In this document: positions 57,293 to 64,000 of the stretch, in pieces
Position numbering within the stretch: position 1 is the first letter of the stretch
Layout of the letters: each line of letters begins with the position of its first letter
Assembly (NCBI GenBank): GCA_036558305.1
Contig: DATBFX010000227.1
Coordinates: 1-64,000 of the forward strand
DNA from: DATBFX01 sp036558305
GTDB lineage: Bacteria; Chloroflexota; Chloroflexia; Thermomicrobiales; UBA6265
Direction of reading: 5' to 3'
Length of the DNA stretch: 64,000 bases
Made by a program: the position numbers and the translations under genes
Notes under the pieces: model-generated
Database searches by the model: none
The model's input: the letters and a program-made list of their open reading frames with translations, nothing else
What the model was told of the DNA's origin: nothing

Positions 57293-59056
57293 TTACTTCC
57301 CGATCTCCCCGCACGCCACGTAGATCCCGATCTCCTCCGCCGACTTGTGGACGTTGATCGCGAACGGCGAGGCGAGCAAGTCCGCCAGGCTGACGTCGAT
57401 CGTCGTCTGGCTGTGGCCGTTGGCGTCGACCGTTTCCAGCGGGTACTTCGGGTTCGGATCGAGGTCGGTGCAGGTCCCGTTGTGGATGTGCGCCGGATGC
57501 CCGCCGGTCGCCCCCTGCAGATTCAGCTCGACGTCGGTCTTGTCGCCGTCGGCCTTCAACGTCGCCGTCCCCGAGATCCCGGAGTCGTTCAACTCGTTCA
57601 AGTTGACCGTCAGTTCCTGAGGGGTCCCGGCCGTCGTGTTGCCACCGGCTTCCGGAGAGGCTTCGGCCGCCGCCGCGGGCGCCGCGATCGAGACGGAGCT
57701 GCCGCCGATCGAGATCGTCGCCCGCGGTCCGTTTTCGTCCTGAAGCGTCCCCAATCCGCTGAAGGTCAGCCGATGCTTGCCGTCCACCTTGCCGAGTTGG
57801 TAGTTCTGACCGTCGAGGGCGAACGGATCGTCGCTCGTCCAAACGAGGGAGGCATCGCCGTTCGCGATCCCCTTCGCCGTGTCGTAGACGGAGAGCACGT
57901 CGTGGACGCGGACGTTCGCCTCGGCGATCTGCGTCCCGCTCAGGAACGACTCCGGCACCTCCCACGACCCGCCGCCGCTGTCGTTGAGGAAGAACTTCGC
58001 CGATCCCTCGGCCGTGGTCGCGATCACCTCGTTTTCGACGACCGCCCGGCTCGTAACCTTCCCGTTGCCGACGAAGGTGAACCGCGCCGTCCCCTCGTTC
58101 CAATTGGTCGGATCGGCGTCGGCGAAGAGTTGGGTGTCCTCCAGCCCCGCGATGTGGGTGAGGTACCCGTAGATCGTCAGGTCCGCCCCACGCTGGTCGA
58201 GCCGGCCCACGTACTCGAGGGCGTTGTTGCCGTCGGTCGCGCCGCCGACGATCGTCGCCGGACCGGTCGGTGCCTCGGTCGCCGCGGGGCTGGCTTGCTC
58301 GTTCGGTGTTCCCGTTGAATTGCCGCCCGTCGCATTGCCACCCGTCTCGTTGCCAGCCGTTTCATTCCCGCCCGTTTCATTCCCGCCGGTCGCATTGCCC
58401 GCGGTTTGGTTGGCGGTCTGGGCGGTGTTGGCCTCCTTGACGACGATCTTCCCCTTCATCCGGGGATGGATGGCGCAGTGGTAGGTAAACGTGCCGACCT
58501 GATCGAAGGTGAAGCTGAAATCGTCGCCCGGTTCGATCCTGCCGGAGTCGAACACGCCGTCGTCGGAGGTGACCGTGTGCGGCGCGTCGCCCGTGTTCGT
58601 CCAGGTCACCGTGGTGCCGACGATCACCGAGCGCGAGGCCGGCGAGAACTGGAAGTCCTTGATCGAAACCGCCTTGCCGGGCGGAGCCGCCGCGGCCTCC
58701 TTGACGACGATCTGTGCCGTCATCTGCGGGTGGATGTTGCAGTGGTAGGCGAAGGTGCCGACCTGATCGAACGTGAAGCTGAAGGTTTGCCCGTTGCTCA
58801 ACTGGCCCGAGTCGAACACGCCGTCGTCGGAGGTGACCGTGTGCGGGGCATTGCCCGCGTTCGTCCAGGTCACCGTCGTGCCGACCGTCACTTCGAGCGT
58901 CGCCGGCGAAAACTGGAAGTCCTGGATTTCGACCGACGCCGTGTCGCCTTGGGCGGCGACCCGCGGCAAACTCGGGCGCGACACCGGCGCCACCAGCAGC
59001 ATCGTCATCAGCAGCGGAACCACGACCAGCAAACGCCTCGGAACCGCACCCATCAC
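57293..59056 (-). CDS. Secreted tandem-cupredoxin protein with Asn-rich linker and HPAHIH domain
   Basis: 587 residues. After a signal peptide come two plastocyanin-like domains: EIQDFQFSPATLEVTVGTTV with NAPHTVTSDDGVFDSG and AYHCNIHPQM, then a near copy (IKDFQFSP..., DAPHTVTSDD, TYHCAIHPRM). Both keep the His, Cys, His, Met copper ligands. A linker of repeated GGNETGGNAT-type units follows, then a beta-sandwich region, and finally the HPAHIHNGTC domain with FAINVHKSAEEIGIYVACGEIG shared with the 54169 protein. GTG 59056 or ATG 59053. Surface copper/electron transfer is likely. Confidence 0.88.
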   Translation of the reverse strand: MMGAVPRRLLVVVPLLMTMLLVAPVSRPSLPRVAAQGDTASVEIQDFQFSPATLEVTVGTTVTWTNAGNAPHTVTSDDGVFDSGQLSNGQTFSFTFDQVGTFAYHCNIHPQMTAQIVVKEAAAAPPGKAVSIKDFQFSPASRSVIVGTTVTWTNTGDAPHTVTSDDGVFDSGRIEPGDDFSFTFDQVGTFTYHCAIHPRMKGKIVVKEANTAQTANQTAGNATGGNETGGNETAGNETGGNATGGNSTGTPNEQASPAATEAPTGPATIVGGATDGNNALEYVGRLDQRGADLTIYGYLTHIAGLEDTQLFADADPTNWNEGTARFTFVGNGKVTSRAVVENEVIATTAEGSAKFFLNDSGGGSWEVPESFLSGTQIAEANVRVHDVLSVYDTAKGIANGDASLVWTSDDPFALDGQNYQLGKVDGKHRLTFSGLGTLQDENGPRATISIGGSSVSIAAPAAAAEASPEAGGNTTAGTPQELTVNLNELNDSGISGTATLKADGDKTDVELNLQGATGGHPAHIHNGTCTDLDPNPKYPLETVDANGHSQTTIDVSLADLLASPFAINVHKSAEEIGIYVACGEIGK

Positions 59057-59387
59057 CGATTTCTCCCCTCGTCTGCGCGGACGCTCCCCACCGGTCCTTC
59101 GCGACCGGCAAGCACATAGTTACGACCAACCCAAGACCGCACCGTTCGGTTCCCCGACCGGCACTCTGCCTAGGCTGGCGTCATTCTCTATCTATTGCGC
59201 CTTTCCTGCATCGGCAATCCTGCCGAATCTCGCCGTGGGGACCGTCTACGACCGCAGCGGTCGACCCGGTTCTCGTCTGGATGCGTCGCCCGCGGAAGGA
59301 GGGATCGCGGTCGTGCCCGACAAGCCGCGCCTCTCCCACCAACCGTGGAGTCCGTCTACCGTGATACCGCACCGAATCGGGGTCGAT
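59057..59387. other. 331-base region without a supported gene
   Basis: Between the divergently placed tail of the small gene at 59388 and the start of the cupredoxin gene at 59056; both are on the minus strand, so this is the promoter region for 59056. No clear -35/-10 or operator found. Confidence 0.4.
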
Positions 59388-59705
59388 TTACTCCCCGTCC
59401 AACGCCCCCCGCACCAACAACCCCAGCAGATCGCTCGGCAGGTCGTCGAGCACCGGTTCGCCGTGGAACGGCCCCCACGCCTTCAACCCGACGACGCGCA
59501 GCCGCGCCTCTGACGCATCCTCCGGCAGCACTTCCCAGAGATCGAACGACCAATCGTACCGGCACGGCAACTCGCGCCCGCGCGAGAGCGGCCACACGTC
59601 CGTTTCGGGACGCCGCTGCCGATGACCGCACGTCCCCACCGCCTCCCCCGGCAACCGGCGAAAATAGACACAAGTCGCGCAGCAACGTGGCAGCGTCGTC
59701 CTCAT
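59388..59705 (-). CDS. Small Cys-rich conserved hypothetical, 105 aa
   Basis: ATG 59705 has AGGA 7 bases upstream; the upstream frame to 59840 is not coding. The N-terminus RCCATCVYFRRLPGEAVGTCGHRQ has CxxC plus a later C.H pair typical of small zinc or iron-binding proteins, then LPCRYDWSFDLWE. The C-terminal third is acidic (DDLPSDLLGLLVRGALDGE). Similar short Cys-rich proteins occur in high-GC genomes; role unknown. Confidence 0.65.
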   Translation of the reverse strand: MRTTLPRCCATCVYFRRLPGEAVGTCGHRQRRPETDVWPLSRGRELPCRYDWSFDLWEVLPEDASEARLRVVGLKAWGPFHGEPVLDDLPSDLLGLLVRGALDGE

Positions 59706-60208
59706 CGCCCTATCCTTTTGTGGTTCGGTAGACGGGTCCACGATCCGTCGCGTCGCTCCCCACGACCGACACGACGGAGATGGTACGGACGAGCCACACG
59801 GCTTGCGCTCGCCGGGCGCCAGTTCACGGGGTCCCACCACCCCAGGTTCCGGTCTGCGGCAAATCTTACGCCACCGTAGACTCTACGTCAATACCCGGCG
59901 CAATCCAGATTGAAACTTGCTCAGAAGCAGGAAATAGTACGAATATTGTCGGAAGTTCCCATTTTCTGTTGTTCACAACAACATCACATCTACCCGGTTA
60001 TCCGCCTCTGCCTCCGCTGTCGTCCGCATCACACGACCTCAACAGCGTGTTGCCCAGCGATTGTCGTCGTCGGCAAATGCGGATAATTTGTTTGCCGCGT
60101 ACACCGTCTCCATCCGGTTCCGAGTTGTCGTCAACGACGCCGCAAGCCTCCGAGTACAATCGCCACCGACACACTCTACGGCAACTGTGACAGGAGGAAC
60201 CCGACGGC
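59706..60208. other. 503-base intergenic region, locally AT-rich
   Basis: Divergent promoters of the 59388 gene and fumC. The stretch 59880-60000 is AT-rich for this window and contains GTTGTTCACAACAAC, a small palindrome near 59968. TACAAT at 60155-60160 is a -10 candidate for fumC without a convincing -35. No gene seen. Confidence 0.45.
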
Positions 60209-61636
60209 ATGACGGACCAGGCACCGACCGCAGATTATCGCATCGAACGCGACAGCATGGGCGAGATGCGCGTCCCCGCCGCCGCCCTCTACGGCGCCAC
60301 CACCGCCCGCGCCGTCGCCAACTTCCCGATCAGCGGTCTCCGCTTCTCTCGCTCCTTCCTCCGCGCCCTCGGTCTGATCAAAGGCGCCGCCGCCGAAACC
60401 AACGCCGCCCTCGGTCTCCTCCCCGCCGACAAAGCCGACCCCATCGCCCGCGCCGCCCAGGAAGTCGCCGACGGCCGCTGGGACGCCGAGTTCCCGATCG
60501 ACATCTTCCAGACCGGGTCCGGCACCTCGACCAACATGAACGCCAACGAGGTCATCGCCGCCCGCGCCGCCCAACTGTCCGGTCACCCCGAAACCCGTCC
60601 GATCCACCCCAACGACGACGTCAACATGTGCCAGAGTTCCAACGACGTCATCCCCACCGCCATCCACCTCGCCGCCTACCTCGACGTCGCCGAGCGCCTC
60701 CTCCCCGCCCTCGCGCACCTCCAGCGGACGCTCGAACGCCGCGCCGTCGATACCCACGACGTCGTCAAAACCGGCCGGACACACCTGATGGACGCCACCC
60801 CGGTCCGCCTCGGTCAGCAGGTCGGCGGTTGGGCCGCCCAGGTCGAACTCGCCAGCCGGCGGTTGGAGGCCACCCTCCCCCGCCTCGCCCTACTCGCCCT
60901 CGGCGGCACCGCCGTCGGCACCGGACTCAACGCCCACCCGGACTTCGCCCCTCGGACCATCGCCCTCCTGGCCGAACGTACGGGTTATCCGTTCGTGGAA
61001 GCGCCGGACCACTTCGCCGCCCAGGCCGCGATGGACACCGCCGTCGAGCTCAGCGGCAACCTCAAAGCCTACGCCGCCGGGCTCACCAAGATCGCCAACG
61101 ACCTCCGCTTGATGAACAGCGGTCCCCAGGCCGGTCTTGCCGAGATCGTCCTGCCCGCCCTCCAACCCGGTTCCTCGATCATGCCCGGCAAAATCAACCC
61201 CGTCATCCCCGAGGCGGTGATGATGGTCTGCGCCCAGGTCGTCGGCAACGACCTCACCGTCACCATCGGCGCCCAACTCGGCAACTTCGAACTCAACGTG
61301 ATGCTCCCCGTGATCGCCCACAACCTCTTGCAGTCGATCGAGCTGCTGACGAACGCCTCGCTCGTCCTCGCCGACAAGGCCGTCGCCGGTTTCACCGTCA
61401 ACCGCGACCGCATCGCCGACCTCGTCGAGAAGAACCCGATCCTCGTCACCGCCCTCAACCCGCTCATCGGCTACGACGCCTCCGCCAAAATCGCCAAACG
61501 CGCCTACGCCGACGACCGCCGCGTCAAGGACGTCGCCGCCGAACTGTCGGACCTCTCCCCCGCCGACCTCGACCGCCTCCTCGCCCCCGCCGCCCTCGCC
61601 GAAGGCGGCATCAAAGGGGGAGGGAGCGGCGGCTGA
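60209..61636 (+). CDS. fumC: Class II fumarate hydratase
   Basis: TCA-cycle enzyme, fumarate to malate, 475 residues as expected. MRVPAAALYGATTARA at the start, QTGSGTSTNMNANEVIA, NDDVNMCQSSNDVIPTA, KTGRTHLMDATPVRLGQ and the superfamily signature GSSIMPGKINPV with its catalytic Ser are all intact. ATG 60209 has AGGAGG 11 bases upstream, somewhat long. The C-terminus ends in a Gly/Ser tail. It is monocistronic by position. Confidence 0.95.
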   Translation: MTDQAPTADYRIERDSMGEMRVPAAALYGATTARAVANFPISGLRFSRSFLRALGLIKGAAAETNAALGLLPADKADPIARAAQEVADGRWDAEFPIDIFQTGSGTSTNMNANEVIAARAAQLSGHPETRPIHPNDDVNMCQSSNDVIPTAIHLAAYLDVAERLLPALAHLQRTLERRAVDTHDVVKTGRTHLMDATPVRLGQQVGGWAAQVELASRRLEATLPRLALLALGGTAVGTGLNAHPDFAPRTIALLAERTGYPFVEAPDHFAAQAAMDTAVELSGNLKAYAAGLTKIANDLRLMNSGPQAGLAEIVLPALQPGSSIMPGKINPVIPEAVMMVCAQVVGNDLTVTIGAQLGNFELNVMLPVIAHNLLQSIELLTNASLVLADKAVAGFTVNRDRIADLVEKNPILVTALNPLIGYDASAKIAKRAYADDRRVKDVAAELSDLSPADLDRLLAPAALAEGGIKGGGSGG

Positions 61637-62026
61637 CCCTGCGTCATCAGGTCCCCACGCTTCTCCACGGACCGTGTCGATCGGGGATGACGCGCGGTAT
61701 CGCCGTGAAATCGCCGGGCAAGGGAGCGATTTGACCGCGTGACCTCTGAACGGCGGCAAGGCAAACACCGCGAAACCCCGTCCCACACCGCGTCTTCACC
61801 GCGTACCTCGACGTGCAACAGCGGCGGATGCGCGGGCGCAGAGCGTTTGCCGTCCATCAGATAAGCCGGCAAATGGGGCTTGCCGGCAAGTGGCCTGCCG
61901 ATTAAACGGGAACACTCGCGGGTCCATGCCGAACTGACCTCATGATGTGTCGCTCCAATGCGTTTTCTGCCAAGAGAGTATTTCGCCCCCACCCTGCGCT
62001 TGAGTGATGAGCCGGGGGCTCCGGTC
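61637..62026. other. 390-base region without a supported gene
   Basis: Between the convergent fumC and the surface protein gene at 62027. A small palindrome CTTGCCGGCAAG lies near 61880. No coding signal or terminator with a T tract is evident. Confidence 0.4.
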
Positions 62027-62671
62027 TCAACTGCTAACCGCGGGACCCCACGTTGGGACCGAGTCCGTCGTCGTGGGCAGAGCCGCCCGAGCGAGTGGTG
62101 AACCGGCCGCGGGGGACGCTCCGAGCGCGGCCGCAAAGCGGGCCTCCGCCGTCGCCCGACTGGCGTCGTCGGGGAGATCGAGGTGGGAGAAGGCACCCGC
62201 CGGGAGGACGTAGGTCGCCGAGGTCGGGGCGTAGACCGCCACGAAGAGCGCCGTCTGCCCGGGCAAGACGAGTCCATCGCCGGCGACCGCAAGCACGCAG
62301 CCCTCGATGGTCACCCCCGCGTACTGGTCTACGGTGACTGTTCCTGCTGCCCGCCCCTTGAGGGAGTCGAGCACCTGGACCTGCAGGCGCGACACCGAGA
62401 AGCGGCGGGGTCCGCTGGGGGCAGGCGTCACCACCGCGAGGATGGCTTCGCGCCCGACAACGGAGCCGACGAAAACATCGGAAGCGTAGGCGACCACCTG
62501 CCGGTCGTCGGCCGGATCGAAGGGGTAGGCGACGTGGGTCAGCGGCTCACACTGGGAATGGCTGCGGCGGCTGGTCCAGATGACGGCGGTCATGACAACG
62601 AGCACCGCGACGGCGGCCAACACCACAACCGCAACCCGCTTCGCCGTTGCCGGTGGCGCACCCTGGTCCAC
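62027..62671 (-). CDS. Membrane-anchored surface protein, paralog of the next gene
   Basis: 214 residues from GTG 62671, with GGGAGG 9 bases upstream. One membrane helix (VAVVVLAAVAVLVVMTAVIW) and an extracytoplasmic beta-domain starting YASDVFVGSVVGREAILAV and including VQVLDSLKGRAAGTVTVDQY. The same domain opening, FVGDVIAAVG with VGQVVVNQLAGVDP, occurs in the gene at 63029, so the two are diverged duplicates. No catalytic motif visible. Confidence 0.7.
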   Translation of the reverse strand: MDQGAPPATAKRVAVVVLAAVAVLVVMTAVIWTSRRSHSQCEPLTHVAYPFDPADDRQVVAYASDVFVGSVVGREAILAVVTPAPSGPRRFSVSRLQVQVLDSLKGRAAGTVTVDQYAGVTIEGCVLAVAGDGLVLPGQTALFVAVYAPTSATYVLPAGAFSHLDLPDDASRATAEARFAAALGASPAAGSPLARAALPTTTDSVPTWGPAVSS

Positions 62672-63028
62672 GCGTGAACGCCTCCCACGTGCAATACCTC
62701 ACCGAGCGTGCCTACGACTGCCCCCGCTGTCAACCCCGTGGTACGGACCGTTGGTAGCCTGTCCAAGGTCTGGAGGCAACTACCGATTGAGGACGGACGG
62801 AACCTGAGTCCGTTCCCGATTATGACCTTCTGCCATGTGTGGCAGACCACGACGGCTCCGTGAGCGGCGCGGTTCTCGCGGGAAACCAGCCGTTTGGGCC
62901 ACCGAAGCCCGGTGACGCAGGTCATCCTCTCAGGCATTCGCGCAGGACCGACCGCCTGAGTTCCTCTCTGGCGGAGCAGAGAGGCGAAGGGACCGAACAA
63001 TCCGGGCCGGGGTGCGTCGCCCAAAGGA
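62672..63028. other. 357-base intergenic region with hairpins
   Basis: Two small stems: CCTCTCT (62963-62969) with AGAGAGG (62978-62984) around an 8-base loop, and CTGCCA-TGTG-TGGCAG at 62830-62845. The first is placed to terminate the minus-strand gene at 63029, 45 bases past its stop. No gene seen. Confidence 0.45.
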
Positions 63029-64000
63029 CTACATCAGCTCGAACGCCGCATCGCCGGCGACGGTGCCGGCGATCGCGACATCGACGCGGTAGGTACCGCG
63101 GCCGAGCGCCCGCGCATCGAGGTTATAGACGTATTGGCAGTCGGCGATTCGGAAACTGGTTCCGCTGTCGGCCGCGCCAGCATAGACGCTCTCGTTGACC
63201 ACGCCGATGATCTGGCCGCCCGTCCGTGTCACCACGATCGAAGCAGACGGCAGGTCGCAGGTCGGCGCTCCGTTACTCGTCAATGCGAACTTGACCGGCA
63301 CGACCCCTCGCCTGGCAGTGAAGGTACTGGAGCCGTCGGCGTTGATCGGCGGCTGCACCTGGGCGACGAGTGTCGGCGGTAAGGGCGTGTTCGTCGCGGT
63401 CGATGGCACCGATGTCTCCGTCGGCGGGACCGGCGTGTCGCTCGGCGCGACCGTTGGGGTGACGGTCGGAGTCGGAGGAGGCGTCTCCGTCGGCGTCGGC
63501 GTGTCGGTGGGCGTCGAGGTCGGAGTATCCGTCGGCGTTGGCGTCGACGTCGGCGCCGGCGTGTCGGTTGCGGTGGGTTCCAAGGTGGCGGTGGCACTCG
63601 CCGTCGGAGTCGGGGTGGGGGTGAGCGTAGGAGTCACCTCGGGCAATCCGGCGGCGCGGCGGAAGCGGCTGACAAGTTCCTGCTCCTGCTGCGCATCGGA
63701 GATCGGCAGGTCGGCGTAGCCGGGGGCGATGATCTGGTACCATCTCCTGTCGGGAAGGTACTTCGTCACCAGCAGTACGCGCTGACCGGGCTGGAGGGGG
63801 GTGTCTCCCTCGAATTCGATGACACTTCCCGAGTTCGGATCGACGCCGGCGAGTTGATTGACCACGACCTGGCCGACTGCCGTGCCGACGATCACCTGGG
63901 CAACCCGCACGGCGAACTGCGTCTGCGGGATGTTTTGGCCCACGATGGAGGTGTGGACCGGCTCGGTGCCCACCGCCGCGATAACATCTCCTACGAACAC
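63029..64000 (-). CDS. Surface protein with Thr/Pro repeat stalk and PxKF-like domain (partial at the right edge)
   Basis: At least 323 residues; the frame is open at base 64000, so the signal peptide is probably outside. The N-terminal domain matches the neighbour at 62027. Then a long stalk of repeated PTPTDTPTS/TPTPT units (about residues 120-210), typical of Chloroflexota surface proteins, and a C-terminal PxKF-like beta-domain (VVPVKFALTSNGAPTCDLPS, ending GTYRVDVAIAGTVAGDAAFEL). Probably a wall- or S-layer-associated adhesin-like protein. Confidence 0.75.
   Translation of the reverse strand: MFVGDVIAAVGTEPVHTSIVGQNIPQTQFAVRVAQVIVGTAVGQVVVNQLAGVDPNSGSVIEFEGDTPLQPGQRVLLVTKYLPDRRWYQIIAPGYADLPISDAQQEQELVSRFRRAAGLPEVTPTLTPTPTPTASATATLEPTATDTPAPTSTPTPTDTPTSTPTDTPTPTETPPPTPTVTPTVAPSDTPVPPTETSVPSTATNTPLPPTLVAQVQPPINADGSSTFTARRGVVPVKFALTSNGAPTCDLPSASIVVTRTGGQIIGVVNESVYAGAADSGTSFRIADCQYVYNLDARALGRGTYRVDVAIAGTVAGDAAFELM

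Noticed and set aside
58310..58410. Repeated 15-base stretch as a DNA element
   Set aside because: It is the coding sequence for the Asn-Glu-Thr/Gly linker of the cupredoxin protein.
61504..62292. Minus-strand open frame of 262 residues after fumC
   Set aside because: It is antisense to fumC at one end and to the surface protein at the other; no ribosome site or motif.
63440..63640. Possible CRISPR or DNA tandem array in the repetitive stretch
   Set aside because: The repetition is codon-level Thr/Pro coding for a surface stalk, with no fixed spacer/repeat lengths.

Overview
The window is 64 kb of very GC-rich bacterial DNA, almost fully coding, with Shine-Dalgarno-led genes, many GTG and TTG starts, Tat-type and lipobox signal peptides, cupredoxins, a possible F420-dependent LLM oxidoreductase and large BTAD/LuxR-type ATPase regulators. 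This mix suggests a Chloroflexota member of the Thermomicrobia type. That placement is inferred from gene content, since no rRNA or other marker gene lies in the window. I saw no tRNA, rRNA, CRISPR array, complete IS element or prophage.

Layout. 0-6.7 kb: partial aquaporin, cupin, a decayed S9 peptidase, HNH nuclease, HTH regulator, a frameshifted amine oxidase and a Uma2 nuclease. 6.7-12.6 kb: a six-gene minus-strand operon (Gfo/Idh/MocA dehydrogenase, ROK kinase, DapA-like aldolase, DUF4432 epimerase-like protein, phosphotriesterase-family hydrolase, HAD phosphatase) that reads as a carbohydrate or sugar-acid catabolic unit. 12.9-19.7 kb: a Cys-rich Tat lipoprotein, a BTAD-ATPase-TPR regulator with an octamer-repeat hairpin inside its coding region, and two tandem membrane-anchored HExxH proteins. 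20-31.6 kb: FAD oxidase, LLM oxidoreductase, an overlapping small gene pair of lower GC, VOC, Nudix, IMPase-like and secreted proteins. 31.8-46.9 kb: nagB, a serine hydrolase, a bactofilin-like membrane protein, cold-shock protein, GNAT, a LigD-polymerase-like protein, cdd, LuxR regulators, a second secreted HExxH protein, a sugar isomerase and a thioesterase. 46.9-52.0 kb: a DprA-like gene overlapping a RecQ-phosphoribosyltransferase fusion, then a rhodanese-MoeB protein and a BrnT/BrnA pair. 52.2-64 kb: gamma-glutamyltransferase, FMN-dependent hydroxyacid oxidase, exported cupredoxin and Tat proteins, fumC and two cell-surface paralogs.

Two things stand out. First, at least six loci carry short tandem repeats with 7- or 8-base units; in four of them the array is followed, after a spacer of 17 or about 53 bases, by the same unit inverted, giving near-perfect hairpins. 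One lies inside a regulator gene, one forms the 5' end of a polymerase gene, and two lie in 5' regions (nagB, LLM oxidoreductase). Second, the RecQ-PRTase/DprA pair overlaps by four bases and combines the two domains (phosphoribosyltransferase and DprA) that make up the ShosTA toxin-antitoxin/anti-phage system, here with a helicase fused on. It is the best candidate in the window for an undescribed system.

Several genes are broken or eroded: the S9 peptidase remnant with a TGC-to-TGA type change, the amine oxidase with a one-base deletion, a 5'-truncated gene at 35.6-36.0 kb, and a small conserved gene whose 3' end runs into its convergent neighbour.
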